Of a DNA stretch of 64,000 nucleotides, positions 7,396 through 14,797 are shown in pieces. Position numbers and translations under genes: made by a program. Origin of the DNA: Candidatus Gastranaerophilales bacterium (GTDB lineage: Bacteria > Cyanobacteriota > Vampirovibrionia > Gastranaerophilales > Gastranaerophilaceae); NCBI GenBank assembly GCA_900769645.1, contig CAAGHI010000006.1, positions 62,001-126,000 of the forward strand, read 5' to 3'. The notes beneath the pieces were generated by a model. That model did no database searches. It was not told the DNA's origin and saw only the letters and a program-made list of their open reading frames with translations. Each line of letters begins with the position of its first letter. Position 1 is the first letter of the stretch.

Positions 7396-7408
7396 ATGTA
7401 TTAAAAAA

Positions 7409-7426
7409 GCACCTTGTGAAAGGTGC
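7409..7426 (-). terminator. Terminator of the SieB-like gene
   Basis: On the minus strand GCACCTTTCACAAGGTGC forms a seven-base stem followed by six T. It lies 27 bases after the stop of the membrane protein gene. Nearly the same sequence, with the shared string tgtattaaaaaagcacctt, recurs at 8571-8589. Confidence 0.75.
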
Positions 7427-7452
7427 ATTGAAAAATTATCTTTTCTCTCAAA

Positions 7453-8013
7453 TTATTTTTTAGGTTTTCCAGAGAAATATAATTTTAATAGTTCTAAAAA
7501 TTGTGTAGATATCTCTATTTTAGTATATCCACGTGTTGTTTTTTCTTTTATTTCATAATTTACAATATGTAATAAACTTTTTATGTATTCCATGTGTTCA
7601 AATAAATCCCAATTATTAGGAACAATGATGATATTTGAATTTTCTTGAACAAATTGATATAATATTGCTTGTTGGTTAAACAACATATTATCAAATATCG
7701 GTTTTAATAATTTCAAATTATTTAGAATTTTTTCATGTTCTTGTATAGCTTTTTGTTTTTCTGCTTTTATTGCATCTTGTTTATCACAATAAGAATTGTA
7801 TATTTTTATGCAAATTGCGGAAAAAGAAAAGAACCCAGTAATTAAATATATTTGAGTAAACCAATCTAATTTAGTGCCGTGTTTTCTCATTGCAATATCT
7901 AAGAGGGCGCATAATATACAGCAGATAAAAACTATCATTACGACCCCCTTTCTCATTTCTTTTATTTCTGTTATAATAGTCTCAATTAAATCAGCATTTA
8001 ATGATTTAAACAT
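7453..8013 (-). CDS. Two-helix membrane protein, SieB-like candidate
   Basis: A 186-residue protein with two hydrophobic helices (about residues 24-45 and 57-78) and a soluble C-terminal part with a helical charged region and a domain ending LELLKLYFSGKPKK. Start ATG at 8013 is chosen because AAGGAAAGG lies just upstream; earlier in-frame ATG codons lack a site. Two N-terminal helices, a C-terminal helical domain and a location in the lysogeny region recall SieB superinfection-exclusion proteins. It has its own terminator, so it may be expressed in the lysogen. Assignment is tentative. Confidence 0.45.
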   Translation of the reverse strand: MFKSLNADLIETIITEIKEMRKGVVMIVFICCILCALLDIAMRKHGTKLDWFTQIYLITGFFSFSAICIKIYNSYCDKQDAIKAEKQKAIQEHEKILNNLKLLKPIFDNMLFNQQAILYQFVQENSNIIIVPNNWDLFEHMEYIKSLLHIVNYEIKEKTTRGYTKIEISTQFLELLKLYFSGKPKK

Positions 8014-8120
8014 ATTTAAGCCTTTCCTTGTAGTATTCATAATTCGCAAAATCATGATACCACAAGGATTTTGGCTTTTTAAGACGTAAAATCTTGTTTA
8101 AATAACTTGAAAACCCCGCA

Positions 8121-8140
8121 GGGCATGAAGTATCATGCCC
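8121..8140. promoter_or_regulatory. Perfect hairpin in the 5' leader of the Sm-like gene
   Basis: GGGCATGA and TCATGCCC (eight bases each) flank a four-base loop, 22 bases before the ATG of the Sm-like gene and just before its ribosome site. It is not followed by T residues. It may be an operator or an RNA element controlling the gene. Confidence 0.5.
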
Positions 8141-8162
8141 TTGTAAAGAAAGCGAGGTTAAA

Positions 8163-8369
8163 ATGAAAAGACATTTAGAAAAATACTTAGAAATGGGTTG
8201 TAAACTCTCTATTTACATCTTCAATGGAGAAGAAATTAAGCCCTCGCAATATTTAAATATTGAATTATTTGAGGATTGTTTTTCTTGTACTTTCCTTGAC
8301 AATGAAATAGGTATTTATCCATATTCAAGCATTTTAAAAATTACTGTTGATCCTTCAATTCCTTTTTAA
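8163..8369 (+). CDS. Hfq/Sm-like small protein
   Basis: A 68-residue protein on the plus strand between leftward genes, preceded by a GAGG ribosome site. Its order of elements matches Hfq: N-terminal helix (HLEKYLEMGCK), a strand with LSIYIFNGEEIK comparable to VTVYLVNGIKL of Hfq, an ELFEDCFSCTFLDNE segment comparable to the FDQFVILLK strand, and YPYSSILKITVDPS in place of the YKHAISTVVP Sm2 motif. The KH pair of canonical Hfq Sm2 is not conserved. If correct it is a phage-encoded RNA-binding hexamer. Based on pattern only. Confidence 0.45.
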   Translation: MKRHLEKYLEMGCKLSIYIFNGEEIKPSQYLNIELFEDCFSCTFLDNEIGIYPYSSILKITVDPSIPF

Positions 8370-8538
8370 TGGAATCAGGTATCATTTTGAATTGTTTAGT
8401 TAGAGTCATTGAGAAACTGTTCCAAACTTTTAATTTAAGTTCAGCAGTAAGAATTGTTTTGTCATCAAGATATTTTTCAATGAAGTTAAAAGTCTTTGAA
8501 ATATCCTGTTGAACGTCATCTAGGTTTTTGTATTCCAT
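8341..8538 (-). CDS. Small helical phage protein
   Basis: A 65-residue, mostly helical and charged protein starting MEYKNLDDVQQDISKTFNF. An AAAGGAAAGAACT ribosome region precedes the ATG. Its 3' end overlaps the convergent Sm-like gene by 29 bases, so the two transcripts could pair. No family recognised. Confidence 0.5.
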   Translation of the reverse strand: MEYKNLDDVQQDISKTFNFIEKYLDDKTILTAELKLKVWNSFSMTLTKQFKMIPDSIKKELKDQQ

Positions 8539-8580
8539 AGTTCTTTCCTTTCAAGTTATTAAGATTTCTTTGTATTAAAA

Positions 8581-8600
8581 AAGCACCTTATCAGGTGCTT
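8581..8600. terminator. Bidirectional terminator
   Basis: AAGCACCT and AGGTGCTT pair around a short loop, with A-runs on the left and T-runs on the right, so it can work on both strands. It follows the stop of the coiled-coil gene on the minus strand. It shares tgtattaaaaaagcacctt with the terminator near 7409. Confidence 0.75.
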
Positions 8601-8611
8601 TTTAGTTTTGT

Positions 8612-9097
8612 TTATTTAGAATTATTATTTATTTTTTTTACTACAAAATGTTTCAATTCAAATTCTTTTTTTGTAGGAATTAAATTTTCCTTTTTTTTAC
8701 TAAAAACTCCCTCTTGCGGTGGTCTTTCAATTAAATATTGTTCAGGCATTTTTTCACTCTTATAATTGTGTAAATAAGCTCTAGTTTTATTTATTATTTC
8801 TGTTTTTTTATTTTCAGTTATTTTAATATCTGTAAATAATGGATTTAAAAGTAAATTGGACTTATATAATAAAATTAAATTTTCAAAAACTGTTTGAATA
8901 TTTGAAGTATAATAAAATAGTTCTTTGTAAGCTTTTATTAAAGGTTCAAAATATTTTTTATATTCAAAATGTTGTTTTTGAAAATCTCCATTTTTCTCAT
9001 ATAATTTTTTATATTTTTCTAATTCATTTTGAAGTTTTTTATTTTCTTGAACTTGTTCTATCCATTTTTCATAATATGCTTTTTCTAATTCATTCAT
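8612..9097 (-). CDS. Coiled-coil protein of unknown function
   Basis: A 161-residue protein. Residues 1-45 form a charged coiled coil (EKWIEQVQENKKLQNELEKY), followed by an aromatic helical region and a basic, unstructured C-terminus with EKMPEQYLIERPPQEG. It stands alone between two terminators, so it is probably an accessory gene expressed on its own. No family recognised. Confidence 0.5.
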   Translation of the reverse strand: MNELEKAYYEKWIEQVQENKKLQNELEKYKKLYEKNGDFQKQHFEYKKYFEPLIKAYKELFYYTSNIQTVFENLILLYKSNLLLNPLFTDIKITENKKTEIINKTRAYLHNYKSEKMPEQYLIERPPQEGVFSKKKENLIPTKKEFELKHFVVKKINNNSK

Positions 9098-9142
9098 TTT
9101 TTGCCTCTATTTTTTTATTAAATCATAAAGATTTTTGTTTAA

Positions 9143-9164
9143 AAAGGGGGAAAATTCCCCCTTT
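9143..9164. terminator. GC-rich hairpin terminator
   Basis: AAAGGGGG and CCCCCTTT pair around AAAATT, with T-rich sequence on both outer sides. It ends the leftward transcript of the ribbon-helix-helix gene. Confidence 0.75.
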
Positions 9165-9365
9165 AAAACTTTTTTTATTTATTTATCCGCCCAACCTGTC
9201 GGGTGGTCAACGTCTATCGGCTTGTTTTCTGACCTCTCTTTGCCGTATCCTATAAAGTGGATAATTCTTTTTATTTGATTTTGTAAATTTGTATTACAAA
9301 CTAAGCCACAAAAAGATTGTTTTTTGGCTTTGTTTAAGTTAGTATTATTTAGGAGATTTGGGGAA

Positions 9366-9506
9366 CTATTCTAGTTCCCTTTTGTCTTCTTTAAAATACC
9401 TGTTGATTAAATCTCCAATCAACTTGGTCATAGAAATTCCAGTTAAAGCACAATTGGCTTTAAGCTTTTTGTGTGTTTCATCTGGTAAATCAATGTGAAT
9501 TTTCAT
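9366..9506 (-). CDS. Ribbon-helix-helix regulator
   Basis: A 46-residue protein starting MKIHIDLPDETHKKLKANC. The beta-strand with alternating residues (KIHIDLP) followed by two helices (THKKLKANCALTG, SMTKLIGDLINRYF) is the Arc/MetJ/CopG ribbon-helix-helix fold. ATG at 9506 is used because GGAAAA lies upstream and the fold begins at that methionine; a longer reading would add a spurious hydrophobic stretch. It is divergent from the S24 repressor across a 120-base promoter region, so the pair is likely the lysogeny switch, with this protein in the Cro-like position. Confidence 0.75.
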   Translation of the reverse strand: MKIHIDLPDETHKKLKANCALTGISMTKLIGDLINRYFKEDKRELE

Positions 9507-9529
9507 TTTTGAATTTTCCTTTGTTTTTC

Positions 9530-9568
9530 TATACGTATATTTATACCATAACAAATTACATTTGTCAA
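9530..9568 (-). promoter_or_regulatory. Switch promoter with two palindromic operators
   Basis: On the minus strand TTGACA (9563-9568), 17 bases, then TATAAA (9540-9545) form a near-consensus promoter for the ribbon-helix-helix gene. A palindrome ACAAAT-tac-ATTTGT (9551-9565) fills the spacer and overlaps the -35, and a second palindrome TATACGTATA (9530-9539) covers the likely start site. Both are candidate operators of the divergent repressor or of the RHH protein. Confidence 0.65.
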
Positions 9569-9626
9569 TTTTTTTTTTTACAAACGAAAGAAAAAGGTTT
9601 TCAAAAGAATAGGAAAAGGCTGAAAA

Positions 9627-10238
9627 ATGAAATATAATGAGCTTCAAGCTACTTTACAAAACTTAACTAATACAAAAATATCTATTACTGAACTTGCTGA
9701 TGTTTTGGGAGTTTCTCGTCAAAACATGCATAAAAAAATTACAAGTGCAAAAGGTGATATTCCAGAAGACGAAATAGAAAAGTTTGAAAAAGCTTTTGGT
9801 GTCACACTTTACAGCGATTATATTGAAATTGAACATATTCATCTTAATCCATCATGCGGACGAGGCACAATAGTTTTTGATGAGCCCGAAGTAACGCCTA
9901 TAAAATTAGGTATTGAATTGATAATGTCTGTTTTGAGGGTTTCTAACCCGAAATGTCTAAAAGCATATACGGCATCTGGTGACAGCATGGAACCTATAAT
10001 TGAAAATGGTGATGTTTTGCTTGTAGACACGTCTAGGACAGATTTTAATAACGGTGGGATATTCTTGATAAGGATTAATAATGATTGGTTTGTAAAGCGT
10101 CTTAGAAAACGTTTAAGCGGTGAATTAGATGTTATTTCAGACAATAATAAGTACCCAATAGAAACATTTAAACCTGATGATGATATTGAAATATTTGTCA
10201 AAGGTCGTATTGTCAAAAATTTATCAAGAGGTTTGTAA
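9627..10238 (+). CDS. CI/LexA-like phage repressor with S24 domain
   Basis: A 203-residue repressor. Residues 18-42 are a helix-turn-helix (SITELADVLGVSRQNMHKKI). The C-terminal S24/LexA peptidase domain has the nucleophile Ser120 in SGDSMEP and the general base Lys157 in WFVKRL. A Cys77-Gly78 pair (PSCGRG) in the linker fits the Ala/Cys-Gly self-cleavage site of UmuD and CI proteins. It should hold lysogeny and be inactivated by RecA-stimulated self-cleavage after DNA damage. AGGAAAAGG upstream serves as ribosome site. Confidence 0.85.
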   Translation: MKYNELQATLQNLTNTKISITELADVLGVSRQNMHKKITSAKGDIPEDEIEKFEKAFGVTLYSDYIEIEHIHLNPSCGRGTIVFDEPEVTPIKLGIELIMSVLRVSNPKCLKAYTASGDSMEPIIENGDVLLVDTSRTDFNNGGIFLIRINNDWFVKRLRKRLSGELDVISDNNKYPIETFKPDDDIEIFVKGRIVKNLSRGL

Positions 10239-10301
10239 ACTTTTTTCATTATCCAACTAGGGAATTGTAATCATTGTTTTATTGTTTCATAATTGTTATT
10301 T

Positions 10302-10697
10302 ATGAAAAAGATATTTGTTTTAATAGTATTAATACTTGTTTCATTACCTGTTATGGCAAAGCAGAGGATTTACGCTGAAAAAGTTTACCAGACGCAGTGG
10401 TGCAATCAGCACAATGGAACTATGGAATATGTAATCACGAGTAAAAGCGGCGTTAAAAGACGGGTAGACTGTCTGACAGATACTATGGCCATTGAATTTG
10501 ACTATGCAAACAAGTGGCATGAATGCTTAGGGCAAGCGATTGATTATGGTACATATACCAAAAGACAAGGGGCATGCATTCTTATTATTGAAAAACCAAA
10601 AGATGAAAAATATGTTAGGCTTTTGCGTCAAACAATTCAAAAGAAAAACCTTGATATCAGAACTCGTACAATGAAGCCGGCACAAATAAAGTTATAA
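10302..10697 (+). CDS. Exported protein with nuclease-like conserved core
   Basis: A 131-residue protein from ATG 10302 with a signal peptide (KKIFVLIVLILVSLPVMA) and predicted cleavage after about residue 20. The mature part has an acidic strand-helix pattern: VYQTQWCNQHNGTMEYV, RRVDCLTDTMAIEFDYANKW, ECLGQAIDYGTYTKRQG. I know this pattern (E... DCxTxTxAIExDxAxKWxExxGQAxxY) from small prophage proteins; it resembles a PD-(D/E)xK-type core, but catalysis is not shown. No ribosome site is visible; a CATAAT -10 with a TTGTAA -35 lies 8 bases before the ATG. Confidence 0.55.
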   Translation: MKKIFVLIVLILVSLPVMAKQRIYAEKVYQTQWCNQHNGTMEYVITSKSGVKRRVDCLTDTMAIEFDYANKWHECLGQAIDYGTYTKRQGACILIIEKPKDEKYVRLLRQTIQKKNLDIRTRTMKPAQIKL

Positions 10698-10735
10698 AAA
10701 AATTTGCCCAGTAGTTATTTTACATGATATATTTT

Positions 10736-10764
10736 TTGTCAAAATCGGTTAATCTGTATATATG
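10736..10764 (+). promoter_or_regulatory. Promoter upstream of the packaging genes
   Basis: TTGTCA at 10736-10741 and TATATG at 10759-10764 are 17 bases apart, 22 bases before the ATG at 10787. It probably drives the packaging operon. Confidence 0.45.
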
Positions 10765-10786
10765 TAACAAGATTAAGGTTTTGATT

Positions 10787-11308
10787 ATGGGTATTGTAAA
10801 AGAAATAGCCAAAGGATATGATAACAACGAAAATGAAGAGGGGAAAGAGCCGCGAAAGACTTTATTTGTCGTTGAAGACTATATGACTAAGGCGGAGATT
10901 GAAAAGCAAGCCCGAAAAAGAGGGTTTTATAATAAAAAGCCACATACAATTCTTCAAGTCGTAAATGATCCATATACACATATGGCAAATTTATACAGAA
11001 AATTAGGAGATTTTACGCCTGATAAAAAAGCGTGCTGCAAAAAAAATATCATCAGAAATTGGGGAACCGGAGTTCGTTTTTGGCATACAGTGTATAATAA
11101 GGATAAGTATCAGTATCAAGGCAAAGAATATGAAGGCGAAGTATTTGAAGTTACAGAAGCTGAAATTATAGGAACAGAGGATTTATATATTGATGATAGA
11201 ATAAGACTTCATGAACAGGTTATAAACTTTTTGCGTGACAATGTAGATATTGAAAAAGCAATTGAGATTATACGACCAGAGATACAAAGATTAAAGGGGG
11301 AAATATGA
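10787..11308 (+). CDS. Hypothetical protein preceding small terminase
   Basis: A 173-residue charged protein. ATG at 10787 is preferred because AAGG lies eight bases upstream and the promoter ends before it. It has VEDYMTKAEIEKQARKRGFY early, a central Cys pair (DKKACCKKN), and a C-terminal helical region with IRPEIQRLKG. The 3' end overlaps the small terminase start by four bases. The location suggests a role in packaging or late regulation. I recognise no family. Confidence 0.6.
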   Translation: MGIVKEIAKGYDNNENEEGKEPRKTLFVVEDYMTKAEIEKQARKRGFYNKKPHTILQVVNDPYTHMANLYRKLGDFTPDKKACCKKNIIRNWGTGVRFWHTVYNKDKYQYQGKEYEGEVFEVTEAEIIGTEDLYIDDRIRLHEQVINFLRDNVDIEKAIEIIRPEIQRLKGEI

Positions 11309-11763
11309 CATCTGAAAAAGGTGGTGCACCGCCAAAGTTTAAAACAGCTAAGGAATTACAAGCAAAGATTGACAAGTATTTTAAAAATTGTCCTGATAAA
11401 AAGAAGATTGTTACAAAAGCAGGTAAAGTTATTGAAGTACCTATTCCAACTATTTGTGGCTTGTGTTTGTATTGCGGCTTTGAAAGTCGTCAGTCGTTTT
11501 ATGATTATGAGAAACGACCGGCGTTTTCTTACACGATAAAAAGGGCACGACTTTTTATTGAAAAAGAATACGAACAAATGCTGCAAGGTCAAAACTGCAC
11601 AGGGGCTATTTTTGCACTTAAAAATCTTGGCTGGATTGATAAAACTTCACAAGAGATTACAGGCAAGGACGGAGAACCATTAACAACCGTTAAAAAGGTT
11701 TATGTTACCAAAGAAGATATCAAAGCCGTTGACGATGAAATTGATAGGGTTATAAATGAGTAA
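11305..11763 (+). CDS. Small terminase subunit (gp3-like)
   Basis: A 152-residue protein. GGAPPKFKTAKELQAKIDKYF at the N-terminus and ESRQSFYDYEKRPAFSYTI in the middle are the hallmark of P22 gp3-like DNA-packaging proteins, with a helix-turn-helix that recognises the packaging site. The C-terminus contains GWIDKTSQEITGKDGEPL. It overlaps the large terminase gene by eight bases. Confidence 0.85.
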   Translation: MTSEKGGAPPKFKTAKELQAKIDKYFKNCPDKKKIVTKAGKVIEVPIPTICGLCLYCGFESRQSFYDYEKRPAFSYTIKRARLFIEKEYEQMLQGQNCTGAIFALKNLGWIDKTSQEITGKDGEPLTTVKKVYVTKEDIKAVDDEIDRVINE

Positions 11764-13243
11764 AACCGTTGATGTCGAATTTATGGGCGATAGACTTTTA
11801 CATCGCGGCTTTGAAACGTGGATGCGGTATATGTTCAGAGTTATTGAGGGCAGACCGTTTGTTGTAGAGCCTATACACGCTGATTTGTTCGATACAATGC
11901 AGAATATTTATGACGAAAAAATAACACGTATTAATATCAATGTTCCGCCACGTTCTGCAAAAACCACGCTTGCAAAGTATTTTATTGCTTTCTGTTGGAC
12001 TATTAACCCTAAGATGAATTTTATTTATACGTCTTATTCTGAAAGCTTACTTGCCAACATTGCAAAAGAATTAATGAATATACTAGAACACCCAGCATAC
12101 AAGGCTATGTATCCGCAAACAAGGGTTACAGAGGGGGAACAAGATATTACACCGACTGATGATTTTTGGTACAACTATTTAAAACAGTTCTATGTTGGTA
12201 AAAACGTTTATTCATCAAAAAAGATTACAACATATCAAGGTGGAATTTGTCTGTTTGCTCCTATCGGTGGTCAAATTACCGGTTATGGTAGCGGCATACG
12301 TTCGGCTAAAAAGTTTTCAGGTGCATTAATAATAGACGATGCTAACAAGCCAGCTGATATGCGTTCACAAACCTTACGTGACAAAGTTGTTAGATACTAT
12401 GAAGAAACTCTTTTGTCACGTCTTAATAACCCAAAAGTCCCGATCATAAACATTCAACAAAGATTACACGTTGAGGATTTATCAGGTGCACTTGAAAATA
12501 AATACAATTTTCAAACACTTAGGAAGCCTCTATTAGACGAGAATGAAGTTTGTCAAATCCCTTCACAGTATACGTCAGAACGTATTGAAGAGCTTAAAAA
12601 GAATAGTTATATGTTTTTATCCCAATATCAGCAAGAGCCGATTATATTAGGTGGACAGGTTATTAAGCGTGTTTATTTCAGGTATTACTCGACAGAAAAA
12701 GAATACAGATATAAGCGAATATTGATTGCAGCAGATACAGCGATGAAAGTAAAAGAGCATAATGATTACAGCGTATTTATTGCCGGGGGAATTACTAATG
12801 AAAATCAATTACACGTGCTTGACTTGATACGTGGCAAGTGGGAAGCTTCTGACCTTGAAAAAATGGCGGTGAACTTGTGGAATAGGTTTAAACGAGATGA
12901 TAAAACCGGTATTACATGTAATGGGCTTTATATTGAAGATAAGGCAAGCGGCACAGGTTTAATTCAAGGGTTAAAAGCAAAGTACGGCATTCCTGTAATA
13001 GGTTTGCAAGGTGATAAAGATAAATTGACGCGATGTGAAAACGTTTTGCCATATATGGAAGCAGGACAAGTATATTTGCCTAATGATGAGTTTTACGGGT
13101 TTAATCCGGATTTGTTAAATGAGTGTGAGGCGTTTAGTCGAGATGATAGCCATGCACATGATGATCAAGTTGATGCGCTTGTGTACTTAATCCAAGAGGG
13201 ATTGAGCAAAACCACTGTCGGGCTTTTGGATTATTTTATGTGA
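11756..13243 (+). CDS. Large terminase subunit
   Basis: A 495-residue packaging motor. The ATPase domain has Walker A VPPRSAKTT (residues 63-71) and Walker B GALIIDDA (about 189-196). The C-terminal RNase-H-like nuclease begins with ILIAADTAM (first acidic residue) near residue 325 and ends with SHAHDDQVDALVYLIQ. It cuts concatemeric DNA and pumps it through the portal. The length is typical. Confidence 0.93.
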   Translation: MSKTVDVEFMGDRLLHRGFETWMRYMFRVIEGRPFVVEPIHADLFDTMQNIYDEKITRININVPPRSAKTTLAKYFIAFCWTINPKMNFIYTSYSESLLANIAKELMNILEHPAYKAMYPQTRVTEGEQDITPTDDFWYNYLKQFYVGKNVYSSKKITTYQGGICLFAPIGGQITGYGSGIRSAKKFSGALIIDDANKPADMRSQTLRDKVVRYYEETLLSRLNNPKVPIINIQQRLHVEDLSGALENKYNFQTLRKPLLDENEVCQIPSQYTSERIEELKKNSYMFLSQYQQEPIILGGQVIKRVYFRYYSTEKEYRYKRILIAADTAMKVKEHNDYSVFIAGGITNENQLHVLDLIRGKWEASDLEKMAVNLWNRFKRDDKTGITCNGLYIEDKASGTGLIQGLKAKYGIPVIGLQGDKDKLTRCENVLPYMEAGQVYLPNDEFYGFNPDLLNECEAFSRDDSHAHDDQVDALVYLIQEGLSKTTVGLLDYFM

Positions 13244-13375
13244 TTTGTACCTTTCGTGTACCTTTGGCAAAAATTTAAAAATAAAACTCTTGCGTAACAA
13301 GGGTTTCAACCTTTCGACCAACTTATTTTTAATGAGTAGGTCAAGCAATTTCAAGTCGTTTGCTACACTTAAATT
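13244..13375 (+). promoter_or_regulatory. Late promoter of the portal gene, leaderless type
   Basis: The 132-base gap contains TTTCAAGTCGTTTGCTACACT at 13349-13369: a T-rich upstream element, a TTGC extension and the -10 box TACACT. The ATG of the portal gene follows after exactly six bases and no ribosome site exists, so the mRNA probably starts at or next to the ATG. The same aagtcgtttg string occurs at the hub promoter (32653). Confidence 0.6.
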
Positions 13376-14797
13376 ATGGCAAAGAATAAACGTAAAAACA
13401 AAATAGTAGCAAGTAATTCGACAGGATTAGAAAAACAAGCGGTAATTCAAGGCGGTTTAACTGCTCGTAATTCAATTGATATGGCATTAAGATTGTCTGA
13501 TTGGGATTGTATGAACTACAATCAGTCTTTAAGCAGCGTAAACGGTTATAACAATATTTCTATTGAATTGCTTAGCTTGCAACAGATTTTATTGACCTAT
13601 CTTTATAAAACATTCGGAATATTGGCAAAGATTGTCGATATCCCTGTTGATGATGCTTATAAAGACGGCGGCTTTGATTTAGAAGCTGATAGTATTGATG
13701 AAGATGAGTTGAGTGAACTTGAAAAGGTTATTAGAATAAAAGATATTGACGAGATTAAAACTGTTCGTAAATGGGCTAGATTGTTTGGTGGCGGTGCTTT
13801 GGTTGCTCTTGATGATGCAGATGATTTAAGCCAACCTTTGAATGTTAATAAACTCGAAGGGAAACCGCTTGAATTCATTGCAGTTGATAGGTGGCAAATG
13901 GTTTACTCTAAACCGAATATTAACATGCCTAATGGAACGTGGAGTTTAGTACAATATCAAAAGACAGATGCTAACCTTGCGACAAACATACACCCGAGCC
14001 GCGTTTTTATTGTCAAAGGGAAAAAAGCCCCATTTCTTATTTCTCAACAAGTTCAAGGGTGGGGAATTTCTGTTTATGAACAGATTTTTCAAGACATGGC
14101 ACAGTTTTTTAAATCTCGTAATGTGTTGTTTGAACTTCTTGACGAAGCAAAAACCGATGTCTTGAAGCTTGAAACTCTTTCAACAGCGTTATCTTCACAA
14201 AATGGAGAACGTGCTTTACAAAAAATGGTTGATATGATTGCGAGAAACAAAAACTACAAATCACAAATCACGTTGTCTAAAAATGATGAGTATGACCAAA
14301 AACAGATTGCGTTTTCAGGTATTTCAGAGATATTAAAAGAAATCCGTATTATGATGGCGGGTTCTGCAAATATGCCTGTTAATAAGATATGGGGCGAAGG
14401 TGTTACAGGCTTTGGCAGTGGTGAAGATAGCCTCGAAAACTATAACTCACAAATTCAAAACGAAATTAGGACACCTGATAATGAGCTTGTGGATTGGGTT
14501 TTAAAGCTCCGTTGTTATCAACTGTTTGGACGTGAAATTAAAGACCTTGTGAAAACGTGGAAAAACTTGCGGGTTCTTTCTGCAATTGATGAACAGAATA
14601 TCGCAGACCATAAGCTTACAAACGTTTTACAGCTGTTTGACAGGCAGCTATTGAGCCCACAAGAAACAATGGAATACTTGAAAAAACAACAAATCTTTAT
14701 CCATGATACAAAGGCTTTGCGAGGTGAGTTGGAAGATGTACCACTTGTTTCACAAGATAGAGATACAACGCAGTTTAAAGATATTACGAGGGATTAA
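13376..14797 (+). CDS. Portal protein (DUF1073 type)
   Basis: A 473-residue portal protein. The segment LTYLYKTFGILAKIVDIPVDDAY followed by WARLFGGGALVALDD is typical of the DUF1073/anti-CBASS-portal superfamily. Twelve copies form the ring at the capsid vertex. It starts with a basic tail (MAKNKRKNK). The stop overlaps the MuF gene start (TAATG). No ribosome site precedes the ATG, which lies six bases after a -10 box. Confidence 0.9.
   Translation: MAKNKRKNKIVASNSTGLEKQAVIQGGLTARNSIDMALRLSDWDCMNYNQSLSSVNGYNNISIELLSLQQILLTYLYKTFGILAKIVDIPVDDAYKDGGFDLEADSIDEDELSELEKVIRIKDIDEIKTVRKWARLFGGGALVALDDADDLSQPLNVNKLEGKPLEFIAVDRWQMVYSKPNINMPNGTWSLVQYQKTDANLATNIHPSRVFIVKGKKAPFLISQQVQGWGISVYEQIFQDMAQFFKSRNVLFELLDEAKTDVLKLETLSTALSSQNGERALQKMVDMIARNKNYKSQITLSKNDEYDQKQIAFSGISEILKEIRIMMAGSANMPVNKIWGEGVTGFGSGEDSLENYNSQIQNEIRTPDNELVDWVLKLRCYQLFGREIKDLVKTWKNLRVLSAIDEQNIADHKLTNVLQLFDRQLLSPQETMEYLKKQQIFIHDTKALRGELEDVPLVSQDRDTTQFKDITRD

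Larger units (their letters stand above)
7104..7452. other. Intergenic leader and structured region of the early operon
   Basis: No protein gene is visible in these 349 bases. They hold the upstream region of the leftward operon (weak promoter candidates with TATACT on the minus strand near 7185), two adjacent hairpins at 7236-7395, and a terminator for the gene to the right. The TTTCTTAGA string occurs twice on the minus strand. The region could be an early promoter plus replication origin or a noncoding RNA gene. Confidence 0.5.
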
